A DNA stretch of 64,000 nucleotides from Allotamlana fucoidanivorans (GTDB taxonomy: Bacteria; Bacteroidota; Bacteroidia; Flavobacteriales; Flavobacteriaceae). A model generated the notes under the pieces. The model did not search any database. It was given only the letters and a program-made list of their open reading frames with translations, and was not told the origin of the DNA. The stretch spans positions 1,674,001 to 1,738,000 of the forward strand of contig NZ_CP074074.1 of NCBI RefSeq assembly GCF_045788535.1, in the 5' to 3' direction. The translations under genes and the position numbers were made by a program. Shown here piece after piece: positions 35,293 to 44,010 of the stretch (the first letter of the stretch is position 1; each line of letters starts with the position of its first letter).

Positions 35293-35971
35293 AGGTGTTA
35301 CAGATGTATTTTTTGATTTAGATCATACACTGTGGGATTTTGATAAAAACTCAGCTTTAACTTTTCAGAAAATTTTTGATCTCAATCAAATGAACATCAA
35401 TTTAACAGATTTTTTGAGTCATTATGAACCTATCAATCTCTACTATTGGAAATTATACAGAGAAGAAAAAATTGAAAAACAGGCGCTACGGTATGCCAGA
35501 TTAAATGATACGTTTTCTGCACTTGGTACACCTGTTGAAGAGGCACTTATTTATAAACTGTCAGATGATTATATAGCTCATTTAACAGGGTTTAATCATT
35601 TATTTGATCACACTTTTGAGGTTTTAGAGTATTTAGCGCCCCATTATAATTTACATATTATTACTAATGGCTTTGAAGAAGTACAACAAAAAAAACTTAT
35701 CAACTCAGGCATTTACAAGTATTTCACAACGATTACTAATTCAGAAATGGTTGGGGTAAAAAAGCCTAATCCTTTAATTTTTAATTACGCCTTACATCAG
35801 GCCCAAGCAGAACGACACCAAAGTGTGATGATTGGTGATAGTTTTGAGGCCGATATATTGGGTGCTCAAAACATAGGAATGGATGTTATCTTTTTTGATG
35901 TGCATAATACATCAATTAGTAAGGATATTATTCAAATTAATTCATTGTCACAACTTAAAGATATTTTGTAA
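35279..35971 (+). CDS. yjjG: YjjG family noncanonical pyrimidine nucleotidase (HAD)
   Basis: A 230-residue HAD hydrolase with motif I DVFFDLDHTLWDF (nucleophile Asp in DLDHT), motif II IITNGF, Lys in VGVKKPNPLIF and motif IV MIGDSFEADILG. It should dephosphorylate nucleoside monophosphates, including noncanonical pyrimidines. Two ATGs in a row (35279, 35282) are possible starts; both lie inside the preceding gene. It is in the middle of a plus-strand run from the deacetylase-like gene to 38832. Confidence 0.88.
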   Translation: MMRFKGVTDVFFDLDHTLWDFDKNSALTFQKIFDLNQMNINLTDFLSHYEPINLYYWKLYREEKIEKQALRYARLNDTFSALGTPVEEALIYKLSDDYIAHLTGFNHLFDHTFEVLEYLAPHYNLHIITNGFEEVQQKKLINSGIYKYFTTITNSEMVGVKKPNPLIFNYALHQAQAERHQSVMIGDSFEADILGAQNIGMDVIFFDVHNTSISKDIIQINSLSQLKDIL

Positions 35972-35990
35972 TAGTTTAAAGTATAGTCTC

Positions 35991-36557
35991 TTGAATAGTT
36001 ATACCAATTTTTCGAAGTTTCTATTGTGTATTCTTACTATGACTACATGGTGGTCTTGTACAAAAGATGTAAACTTTAGTCAATTGAATGATTTAACCTT
36101 GTCGCCTGCTGTGGTGTCTAGCTTAGTTTTTTTTGATGAACCAGCTAATACGTTTTATGATAACGGATCGGAGGTTTCAGCGATTCAAGATTTTATTATG
36201 GTAGATATTTTTAATAATGCCTTTGTTCAGGATGATTTGGTGAAATCTGAATTTCATTTTGAGTCAAAAAACGCAATCAATAGAAGTTTTATTCTTCAAA
36301 TTGATTTTTTTGATATATCAGGAAAAGTATTGCATACCTTTCAGGTAAGCCAAGAAGCTAGTGGAAATGCTGTAGAAACCGTATCTCATCATATTGAAGT
36401 GTTTGAAGGTGATGACATTGAGGTGTTAAAGCAAACACAAGTAGTTATGTTTACCTTAAGAGTAGCTGCAGGGCAACCTATTGATGAACATACGCCTGGC
36501 CGCATTCAGTTAAAATCATTTGCATCATTTTATTTTGAAATAGACGTCTCAGAATGA
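35991..36557 (+). CDS. Hypothetical lipoprotein, coupled to a DUF5723-type barrel gene
   Basis: The frame is open from 35883, but that part lies in yjjG and codes no plausible signal. A TTG at 35991, 19 bases past the yjjG stop, gives a lipoprotein signal peptide (NFSKFLLCILTMTTWWSC) with the lipobox Cys; an ATG at 36039 would be too close to the Cys. I do not recognise the mature domain, which is beta-rich. The stop overlaps the next start (ATGA), so it is coupled to the barrel gene. Its placement suggests an outer-membrane accessory role. Confidence 0.65.
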   Translation: MNSYTNFSKFLLCILTMTTWWSCTKDVNFSQLNDLTLSPAVVSSLVFFDEPANTFYDNGSEVSAIQDFIMVDIFNNAFVQDDLVKSEFHFESKNAINRSFILQIDFFDISGKVLHTFQVSQEASGNAVETVSHHIEVFEGDDIEVLKQTQVVMFTLRVAAGQPIDEHTPGRIQLKSFASFYFEIDVSE

Positions 36558-37963
36558 AAAACTACTTGACTTTTTGGGGCTTAATTTTATTTTGCTTGAC
36601 ATCTTATACTCAAAACAAGCAAATACTTTATGGCTTTTCAGAAATACCACAAGCCTTATTGCTTAATCCGGGAGGAAAAATAACTAATAAGTGGTACGTT
36701 GGTATGCCTTTGCTGTCACATGTTCACGTTTCAAGCGGAACGACTGGGTCAACTGTTTATGATCTATTTGCAGATAATGGGGTAGCGTTTAATACCAAGT
36801 TCAGAAAAGCAATTTATGGCATGAGCAATAAGGATTTTTTTAGTTTTAATGAACAAATTGATGTTTTTTCGGGAGGTTTAGCTATGGGACCTAGTTATGA
36901 GAAAAATCAATATTTGAGCTTTGGCTTGTATCAAGAGTTAGATTTTATTGGTTATTTTCCTAAAGATTATGTCGTGTTAGCCTTAGAAGGGAATCAAAAT
37001 AATATTAATAAGATTTTTGATGCAGGTGATTTAAACGCTACGGCTGAAGTTATATCAGTAGTACATGTTGGCTACAATAAAACATTGAATTCAAAAATGT
37101 CGTTCGGATTTAGAGGGAAAATTTACTCTAGTGTTATGACTGTAAGTTCCAAGAGAAATAAAGGGTATTTTGTTACAACACAAGGACAAAACAATACATA
37201 TAATCATGTGTTCGATCTTAATTTAGAGTTAAAAACCTCAGGTATTTCACACCTGCTAGATGATGATAATTCTAGCTTGGAACAAGATTTGAAAACGCTA
37301 AGAAGACGCTTGTTTTTTGGAGGTAATTTAGGGTTAGGCTTTGATGTAGGGATGAGTTACCAAATTAGTAATCAATGGTCGGTTGATGGCAGTTTGCTAG
37401 ATATTGGGTTTATTCATCACTCTAAAGACATAGAAAATTACAAAGTGGAGGGCGTTTATACTTTTGAAGGTGTAAATCCTATTTTTCCTGAATCTGGCAA
37501 TAACCAGTCGGCTGACGCGTATTGGAGTGAAATAGAAGAAGATTTTGAAGATTTGTTTCAGGTAGATACTACAGCTTCTAAATTCACCAGTTGGCGTCCA
37601 GTAAAATTAAATGCCTCTATAAATTATGCTTTTGGTAAACGATCAGAGAAAGAATGTACCTGTGTAAAAGAGGACTCAGGATATTTAAATGCGGTTGGTT
37701 TACAGTTGTATGTCATAAAGCGACCAAGGCGCCCACAGTTAGCAATAACCAGTTACTATTATAGAAAATTATTTGAATGGTTACGAATAAAGGCGACTTA
37801 TACGGTAGATTCGTATTCATTTTCCAATATCGGAATGGGAGTTTCTGCGCATTGGGGAGCTATTAATTTTTATCTTATGGCCGATAATTTTTTAGAATAC
37901 AAAAATATTTATGATGCAGAAGCTGTATCTTTACAATTAGGGTTCAATTATATATTTAAATGA
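36554..37963 (+). CDS. DUF5723-type outer-membrane beta-barrel protein
   Basis: A 469-residue protein with a signal peptide (ends TSYTQN) followed by long amphipathic strands and a terminal aromatic (LGFNYIFK), consistent with an outer-membrane barrel. The start QILYGFSEIPQALLLNPGGKI is typical of the DUF5723 family of Bacteroidota. Both ends overlap neighbours by the ATGA pattern, so it is translated together with the lipoprotein before and the exported protein after. The function is unknown. Confidence 0.75.
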   Translation: MKNYLTFWGLILFCLTSYTQNKQILYGFSEIPQALLLNPGGKITNKWYVGMPLLSHVHVSSGTTGSTVYDLFADNGVAFNTKFRKAIYGMSNKDFFSFNEQIDVFSGGLAMGPSYEKNQYLSFGLYQELDFIGYFPKDYVVLALEGNQNNINKIFDAGDLNATAEVISVVHVGYNKTLNSKMSFGFRGKIYSSVMTVSSKRNKGYFVTTQGQNNTYNHVFDLNLELKTSGISHLLDDDNSSLEQDLKTLRRRLFFGGNLGLGFDVGMSYQISNQWSVDGSLLDIGFIHHSKDIENYKVEGVYTFEGVNPIFPESGNNQSADAYWSEIEEDFEDLFQVDTTASKFTSWRPVKLNASINYAFGKRSEKECTCVKEDSGYLNAVGLQLYVIKRPRRPQLAITSYYYRKLFEWLRIKATYTVDSYSFSNIGMGVSAHWGAINFYLMADNFLEYKNIYDAEAVSLQLGFNYIFK

Positions 37964-38832
37964 AAATGAAAACAAGATTTTTTACTGTGGTTTTGATGTG
38001 TTTCATGGCAGGTGTGATGTTTGCTCAAAAAAGTATAAATAACTATAAATACGTTATCGTGCCTAATAAGTTCGATTTTTTAAAAGAAAAAGATCAATAC
38101 CAACTCAATTCACTTACAAAATTTTTGTTCAACAAATATGGGTTTGAAGCTATCATGGAAGGCGGCGAGTACCCTGAAGATTTAAATTTCAATCGGTGTT
38201 TAGCGCTTAAAACAGATGTTAATAAAGATTCAGGTATGTTTAAAACTAAGCTTACGGTGATTTTAAAAGACTGTAATGAACGGGTTGTTTATACCTCAGA
38301 AATTGGCGATAGCAGGGAGAAAGAGTTTAAAAAAGCTTATAATGAAGCGTTAAGACATGCTTTTAATTCCATTGAAGCGCTAAATTATAAGTATGAGCCT
38401 GTAAATGATAAGGTAGTTATGGGAACGGATGCACCAGTTTCTGCTTCAACTAATGATTCTGAAGAGGTGAAAGCCTTAAAACAAGAAATAGAAACATTAA
38501 AAAATAAGCAAGAAATAAATAAACCAGCAGTAGTAGGAGCATCAGTAGTAGCTTTAGAAGCTGCAAACACTTCTTCAAAGGCACCAGAATCAGCAGGCCA
38601 TGTGAATAAAGTATTATCGGGCGTGTTGTATGCACAAAAAATTGAAAACGGTTATCAGCTAGTAGACAGTACACCTAAAGTGGTGTACAAGCTAAAGCAA
38701 ACTCATTTGGATAATGTATTTCTTGTGGAGAATAAAAGTGCCATTGTTTTTAAGCAGGATGAACATTGGGTGGTGGAGTATTACGAAAATAATACGTTAA
38801 AGCAACAAAAGTTAACTATTAAGTTTTTTTAG
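37960..38832 (+). CDS. Hypothetical exported protein, coupled to the barrel gene
   Basis: A 290-residue protein with a signal peptide (ends VMFAQKS) and two parts: an N-terminal globular region (NNYKYVIVPNKFDFLKEK then QYQLNSLTKFLFNKYGFEA) and a C-terminal beta region, linked by a charged segment with a short coiled coil (EEVKALKQEIETLKNKQ). I do not assign a named family. The start overlaps the preceding stop (ATGA). The stop codon overlaps the opposing rarA stop by three bases. Confidence 0.65.
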   Translation: MKMKTRFFTVVLMCFMAGVMFAQKSINNYKYVIVPNKFDFLKEKDQYQLNSLTKFLFNKYGFEAIMEGGEYPEDLNFNRCLALKTDVNKDSGMFKTKLTVILKDCNERVVYTSEIGDSREKEFKKAYNEALRHAFNSIEALNYKYEPVNDKVVMGTDAPVSASTNDSEEVKALKQEIETLKNKQEINKPAVVGASVVALEAANTSSKAPESAGHVNKVLSGVLYAQKIENGYQLVDSTPKVVYKLKQTHLDNVFLVENKSAIVFKQDEHWVVEYYENNTLKQQKLTIKFF

Positions 38833-40112
38833 TAATTATACTTGTCTTTCCAGCGTTGCTTTAAAAATTCTTTTTGAGCTTGCTCTCTGCCATTAGTTCC
38901 AGGGTCATAAAGTTTGGTGTTTTTAATTTCTTCAGGCAAGAATTCTTGTGCTGCAAAATTGTTTTCGTAGTTGTGAGCATATTTGTAGTGTTCGCCATAT
39001 CCCAATTCTTTCATAAGTTTTGTGGGTGCATTTCTAATATCAAGAGGAACACTTAAATCTCCTGTTTGTTTTACTAATTGTTGCGCTTTGCCAATGGCGG
39101 CATAGGCAGCGTTACTTTTGGGAGAACAGGCTAAGTATGTGGCACATTGACTCAAAATAATTCGTGATTCTGGAAAACCAATTGTTGATACTGCCTGAAA
39201 GGTGTTATTAGCAATGACTAGAGCAGTGGGGTTGGCATTTCCAATATCCTCACTAGCCGAAATAAGTAATCGCCTAGCTATAAATTTTACATCTTCACCG
39301 CCTTCAATCATGCGCGCTAACCAATATACAGCACCATTTGGGTCACTCCCTCTAATGGACTTTATAAATGCCGAAATGATATCATAATGTTGCTCACCTG
39401 TTTTATCATATCTTACGGTATTATTTTGAATTTTTTCAAGAACAATAGCGTCGGTAATTTCAATGTTATCTGAAGGGAAAGCGTTAACAATTAGTTCGAA
39501 TATATTTAAAAGTTTTCTAGCATCACCACCAGATAATTTGAGAAGCGCTTTGGTTTCTTTAAGTTGAATGTTTTTTTTTGAAAGTAGCGTATCTTGCTCA
39601 ATGGCTCTTTTCAAAAGCATTTCTAAATCTTCTTTACTAAAAGCATTCAGAATATAAACCTGACATCTTGATAAAAGTGCTGAAATAACCTCAAAACTGG
39701 GGTTTTCAGTAGTAGCACCTATTAAGGTTATCCAACCTTTTTCAACAGCTTGTAGCAATGAATCCTGCTGAGATTTACTGAAACGATGAATCTCGTCAAT
39801 AAACAAAATAGGGTTCTTTGTGGTAAATAAACCACCACTTTGCTTGGCTTTTTCTATAACATCCCTAACATCTTTAACCCCAGAATTTATGGCGCTTAAA
39901 GTGTAGAACGGTCTACCTGATTCTGTGGCAATAATATTTGCCAATGTAGTTTTGCCAGTTCCTGGAGGTCCCCAAAGAATCATTGAAGGAATTAATCCCT
40001 TAGAAATATGTTGACCTAGCGCACCTTTCTTACCCACAAGATGTGTTTGACTTACATAGTCGCTAAGATGTTTAGGTCGTAAACGTTCTGCTAAAGGTTC
40101 ATTGCCATTCAT
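38829..40112 (-). CDS. rarA: Replication-associated recombination protein A (RarA/MgsA AAA ATPase)
   Basis: About 427 residues from the ATG at 40112; the open frame to 40175 adds a leader not typical of the family. N-terminal PLAERLRPKHLSDYVSQTH, Walker A LWGPPGTGKTTLANIIA, Walker B PILFIDEIHRFSKSQQD and the C-terminal NNTVRYDKTGEQHYDIISAF all match RarA. It acts at stalled replication forks in the cytoplasm. The end overlaps the plus-strand gene by four bases. Confidence 0.95.
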   Translation of the reverse strand: MNGNEPLAERLRPKHLSDYVSQTHLVGKKGALGQHISKGLIPSMILWGPPGTGKTTLANIIATESGRPFYTLSAINSGVKDVRDVIEKAKQSGGLFTTKNPILFIDEIHRFSKSQQDSLLQAVEKGWITLIGATTENPSFEVISALLSRCQVYILNAFSKEDLEMLLKRAIEQDTLLSKKNIQLKETKALLKLSGGDARKLLNIFELIVNAFPSDNIEITDAIVLEKIQNNTVRYDKTGEQHYDIISAFIKSIRGSDPNGAVYWLARMIEGGEDVKFIARRLLISASEDIGNANPTALVIANNTFQAVSTIGFPESRIILSQCATYLACSPKSNAAYAAIGKAQQLVKQTGDLSVPLDIRNAPTKLMKELGYGEHYKYAHNYENNFAAQEFLPEEIKNTKLYDPGTNGREQAQKEFLKQRWKDKYNY

Positions 40113-40217
40113 AACTGTAAAATTAACCATTTTTACATATGTAAAGCGTGCATAGAGAATAAAATAAGCTGCCAATATAGCATTGAAATGTTTATTGGTT
40201 TGCTATTTGTTACCTTT

Positions 40218-40946
40218 ATGAAGATGGGAACAAAGAATCATTTTCAATTTTCAACGGGTGTTATTGCCTATCCAATCTTTTTTGTGTTAACTATATGGAT
40301 TGTTTTTTGGGTAGAAGTTCGTTTTGGAAGCAATTTTAATAAGTATGGCATTTATCCTTTAACCGTAAAAGGGTTAAGAGGTGTTGTGCTAAGTCCTTTT
40401 ATCCATGGTAGTTTACAGCATTTATACCATAATACTATACCATTGTTTGTGCTCTCAACGGCTTTGTTTTATTTCTATAGGCACATAGCTTGGAAAGTTT
40501 TGATTCTTGGTATTTTAATTTCAGGATTCATGACTTGGTGTATTGGCCGACCTTCTTATCATATTGGTGCGAGTGGCCTTATATATGTGCTGGTGAGTTT
40601 TACATTTTTTAAAGGTGTGTTCGCCAAACATTATAGGTTAATAGCTTTGTCATTATTGGTAGTTTTTCTTTATGGAAGTATGATTTGGTATACGATGCCC
40701 ATTGAGGAAGGTATTTCGTGGGAAGGACATTTAGCGGGATTGATTACAGGATTCATTTTTTCTTTAGTATTTAGAAAGACAATTGCTAAGCCAAAGAAGT
40801 TTGAATGGGAGCATCCAGATTTTGATGAAGCAAACGATCCGTTTTTAAAACACTTTGATGAAAATGGAAATTTTATTGATCACGTTGAAGAACAACAAGA
40901 CCAAACAACCATTAATTATATCTTCAAGGACAATAAAGAAGACTAA
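40218..40946 (+). CDS. Rhomboid family intramembrane serine protease
   Basis: About 242 residues from ATG 40218 (ATGs at 40188 and 40224 are alternatives). It has around six transmembrane helices. The catalytic Ser is in HIGASGLIYV and the partner His in WEGHLAGLITG; HLYHN is the conserved loop-1 His/Asn motif. It cleaves membrane proteins within the bilayer. The C-terminal cytoplasmic tail (about residues 197-242) is acidic. A TACCTTTA sequence just before 40218 resembles a -7 box. Its end overlaps the rlmB stop by four bases. Confidence 0.85.
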   Translation: MKMGTKNHFQFSTGVIAYPIFFVLTIWIVFWVEVRFGSNFNKYGIYPLTVKGLRGVVLSPFIHGSLQHLYHNTIPLFVLSTALFYFYRHIAWKVLILGILISGFMTWCIGRPSYHIGASGLIYVLVSFTFFKGVFAKHYRLIALSLLVVFLYGSMIWYTMPIEEGISWEGHLAGLITGFIFSLVFRKTIAKPKKFEWEHPDFDEANDPFLKHFDENGNFIDHVEEQQDQTTINYIFKDNKED

Positions 40947-41677
40947 CGGCGTTGCCTAATAACTTCGTAAAGAAAAGCGCCACAGGCTACAGACACATTA
41001 AGAGATTCAATGTCACCTAATAAAGGGAGTTTTGCCCTTTCATCAGACACTTTTATAATAGAAGGGTTTATGCCTCTACCTTCTGATCCCATAACAATGG
41101 CGCAGGGTTCAGTAAAGGACACATCATAAAGCGTATTGTCTGTTTTTTCGGTAGCAGCAATCACCTTAATACCAGAGGCTTGCATAAAGAACACAGCATC
41201 TTTTATGTGGTCAACCTTACAAATAGGAACTTTAAATACCGCCCCGGCACTTGTTTTTATAGTATCACCGTTTACAGGGGCCCCACCTTTTTTTTGTATG
41301 ATAATGCCATCCACCCCGGTGCACTCGGCAGTTCTTATAATAGCGCCAAAATTTCTAACATCGCTTAACTGGTCTAGTAATAAGAATAACGGTGTTTTTC
41401 CAGATTCTATAACGTTTAAAACTAAAGTTTCTAAATCATGAAATGTAATTGGGGCTATTTGTGCTACAGCCCCTTGATGATTTTTTGAAGTCAACCTATT
41501 CAGTTTTTCAACAGGAACATAAGACCTATTAATAGCTTTTTTGTTAATAAGAGATTCAAGCTCAGAAAATAAATCGCCTTTAAGCCCTTTTTGAAGAAAT
41601 ACTTTATCAATAGTTTTTCCCGAGTTTATAGCTTCAATGATAGCTCTAATACCGAATATTTGAGTGTGTTCTTGCAT
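40943..41677 (-). CDS. rlmB: 23S rRNA (guanosine-2'-O-)-methyltransferase RlmB (SpoU family)
   Basis: A 244-residue SPOUT methyltransferase. N-terminal IFGIRAIIEAINSGKTIDK is the substrate-binding domain; SPOUT motifs are NFGAIIRTAECTG, IVMGSEGRGI and ESLNVSVACG. It methylates a 23S rRNA guanosine in domain V in family members studied; the exact site is inferred. The start ATG at 41677 is secure. Confidence 0.93.
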   Translation of the reverse strand: MQEHTQIFGIRAIIEAINSGKTIDKVFLQKGLKGDLFSELESLINKKAINRSYVPVEKLNRLTSKNHQGAVAQIAPITFHDLETLVLNVIESGKTPLFLLLDQLSDVRNFGAIIRTAECTGVDGIIIQKKGGAPVNGDTIKTSAGAVFKVPICKVDHIKDAVFFMQASGIKVIAATEKTDNTLYDVSFTEPCAIVMGSEGRGINPSIIKVSDERAKLPLLGDIESLNVSVACGAFLYEVIRQRR

Positions 41678-41727
41678 GGGGTAAAGGTAATAAACTGCTT
41701 AATAAGTTTATAAGAATTAAATAATAT

Positions 41728-41756
41728 AAAAAGCCAGAGCTATTCTCTGGCTTTTT
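41728..41756. terminator. Rho-independent terminator downstream of the first SusCD locus
   Basis: Perfect 12-bp arms AAAAAGCCAGAG (41728-41739) and CTCTGGCTTTTT (41745-41756) with a five-base loop. It lies 25 bases past the stop of the minus-strand lipoprotein at 41782 and ends transcription of the susC-susD-lipoprotein unit before rlmB. Confidence 0.9.
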
Positions 41757-41781
41757 ATATTATTTATAAAGTTATAAAAAG

Positions 41782-42513
41782 CTAATTGTCTGTTACGGTA
41801 AAAGATTCAGATGCCGTGTATCCAAAATCACCAACAATAGAAACTAAGTCTGAACCATTTTGAGTGATAGTAGCACTTCCATCTTCAGGATAAGAAAGAC
41901 CATCGCCATATACATCATTAATAGTGAATTCATAAGTTCCTGGGGATAAGCAAAATTTAGCAGAAATTCCAGGATCCCCATCTGCATAAGGACCACCAGA
42001 GAATAAAACAGCGCCATCACTATCCTTAATGTCCCATGTACACTCACTTCCGTATCCATCAAATACAATATTCAAGAAAGTATCTGGGTAAGGACAAACT
42101 TGGGTTAAAAGAAGTGTTGTAGAGTTACCAATAAAACCTGCATAATCAGAAGAAATTTGTAATGTTAATGTGTTACCATTAGCAGGGTCAATGTTTTCTC
42201 CAACGGCGGTTACTTTAAATGTGCCCACTGTTGAATTAGCAGGAATTACCACAGTAGCAGGTACATTGTACGCTGTTGCAGGAGCATTTGTTTCTTCTTC
42301 AATAACAGTTATATTATAAGTTCTGTCACTGCTAGAGGTAGATGTGGCAAAAACCCTTACATCTTGCTCAAGGGTACCTGTAGGATCAACACCGACTTCA
42401 AATGACGACTCTAGAGTGGTATAGTCAAATGACTTTTCATTAAGGTCTTCGTCACAACTATAAAATGTAATAAAACTTATTACAAAAAGAGTTAAAATAG
42501 AGATTTTTTTCAT
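41782..42513 (-). CDS. Lipoprotein, third gene of the first SusCD locus
   Basis: A 243-residue protein with a lipobox ending FYSC (about Cys20). The N-terminal half resembles an Ig or Calx-beta-like strand domain (VVIPANSTVGTFKVTAVGEN). The C-terminal half is a cysteine-containing beta-domain (LNIVFDGYGSECTWDI, then CLSPGTYEFTINDVYGDG). Such proteins sit in the SusE/SusF position and bind ligand at the surface. The ligand is not predictable. It follows the susD gene by 59 bases and ends before a strong terminator. Confidence 0.75.
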   Translation of the reverse strand: MKKISILTLFVISFITFYSCDEDLNEKSFDYTTLESSFEVGVDPTGTLEQDVRVFATSTSSSDRTYNITVIEEETNAPATAYNVPATVVIPANSTVGTFKVTAVGENIDPANGNTLTLQISSDYAGFIGNSTTLLLTQVCPYPDTFLNIVFDGYGSECTWDIKDSDGAVLFSGGPYADGDPGISAKFCLSPGTYEFTINDVYGDGLSYPEDGSATITQNGSDLVSIVGDFGYTASESFTVTDN

Positions 42514-42572
42514 GAGTTTAAATTTTAGCTAATGTTAACCTAAATAACTTAGGTTAACATTAATTTGTTTTA

Positions 42573-43997
42573 TTATCTATCTGCGTTTACACTGTCATCA
42601 ATGTTAACATTGGCATCAATTTCTTTTCTAGGAACTTTTAAAAAGAATTTTTTGTCATCAGGTAGTAAAAATGAATTTGGCAATCTATGATTACCTGTGC
42701 GCGGAATACCTCTACGCAGTCTTTTAGCATCAAACCATTCTACTCCAAACTCTGCATAAAGCTCTTTTCTCCTTTCTACTAGAATTTCTTCGTACAAATC
42801 GTCACCAGTATTTGTAGATTTTACAGCATTAGCATCTCTGTTTGATTGAAGAGCAAACAATAATTCATGTGCGTCTCCTGCCATTCCTTGTTTAAATTTA
42901 GCTTCAGCTTCAATAAGAATCATTTCAGCTGTTCTCATAATTACAATATCAGAGTCAAAGGCAAAAGTGAACTTTCTGGTAGTTAGATAAAACCAATCTG
43001 TTGGACTAGCAGAAGCATAAGTTCTATCAAAGGTGTTTCGCACGTCAGAATCTGTAAACAAATCTGCAAAATCCTTGTTAACATAAGTTCCGAAATATCC
43101 GTCATTATAATGATCGGTAAAAGCATGAGGAGCACAGTAGTAGTAATTTGACTGATCTGTAGTTTGGGGCATACCCCAAATCCATTCAATATTTGAAATT
43201 TTATCAAAACCATCTTTATAAGATCCAGCGTCAAGAGCAGAAGCAATATCCCCACCATAGGCATCGTGAGCAGCTTTTTCCGCTCCCGCCCAATTTTCAG
43301 TAACTAAATAAACACGAGCCAAAATACCATTAGCAACTTGTTTATTTACATAAGATTTTCCCAGTCTTGAATCATCTAAACCAGCTACAGCATCCGTTAA
43401 ATCAGAAATAATTAAATCATACATTTCCTGTAAAGTAGACATCGGTTTGCCTTCTAAAGATAAGTCTGTGTAAATTGGGGGGGCAGGCAACGATGGATCA
43501 TAAGTATATGTATGTTGAAATTCCATGGCTAGTTGGAAGTAGAAAAATGCTCTAAGTGCTTTCCCTTGAGCTATTAACTCTGTTTTATCTGAGCCAGAAA
43601 TAGCAGTACTTGCTTCTACGCCATTAATTAATGTGTTGGCTTGGTTAATCATGTAATAGGGGTATTCCCAATTAAAGGTGGTCCTTGTATAGTTAGGTTC
43701 CCTATTATCATTGTCATAGTCAAAATTATACCATGAGTTTTGTATAAAATCATTTCCTTTTACGGTTCTAGCCATATATAAGGAATAAACACCTCCAGCA
43801 TCTGTTCTAGTAAATTGTCTTCTAAAATTTCTTTGTATACCAGAAAGCAAAGCTTCAGCACCTGCTCTAGAACCAAAAATAACTACATCAGATACAGAAC
43901 TTGTAGGAACGGGGTCTTCTAAAAAGCTTTTTTCACAACCAACAAGAAAGGTTGTAGAAAGCAATAAAACAGTTAATTTTTTTATAAATATTTTCAT
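42573..43997 (-). CDS. SusD/RagB family nutrient-binding lipoprotein (locus 1)
   Basis: A 474-residue SusD-like lipoprotein with a signal peptide ending in LVGC, then EKSFLEDPVPTSSVSDV. The internal RALRAFFYFQLAMEFQ-type segment (here KALRAFFYFQLAMEF) and the C-terminal EEILVERRKELYAEFGVEWFDAKRLRR are diagnostic of RagB/SusD. It lids the SusC transporter and binds substrate. It is 13 bases downstream of the susC gene, in one operon. No glycan-active enzyme is nearby, so the substrate could be a glycan, peptide or other polymer. Confidence 0.95.
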   Translation of the reverse strand: MKIFIKKLTVLLLSTTFLVGCEKSFLEDPVPTSSVSDVVIFGSRAGAEALLSGIQRNFRRQFTRTDAGGVYSLYMARTVKGNDFIQNSWYNFDYDNDNREPNYTRTTFNWEYPYYMINQANTLINGVEASTAISGSDKTELIAQGKALRAFFYFQLAMEFQHTYTYDPSLPAPPIYTDLSLEGKPMSTLQEMYDLIISDLTDAVAGLDDSRLGKSYVNKQVANGILARVYLVTENWAGAEKAAHDAYGGDIASALDAGSYKDGFDKISNIEWIWGMPQTTDQSNYYYCAPHAFTDHYNDGYFGTYVNKDFADLFTDSDVRNTFDRTYASASPTDWFYLTTRKFTFAFDSDIVIMRTAEMILIEAEAKFKQGMAGDAHELLFALQSNRDANAVKSTNTGDDLYEEILVERRKELYAEFGVEWFDAKRLRRGIPRTGNHRLPNSFLLPDDKKFFLKVPRKEIDANVNIDDSVNADR

Positions 43998-44010
43998 TTT
44001 TCAAATTTTT

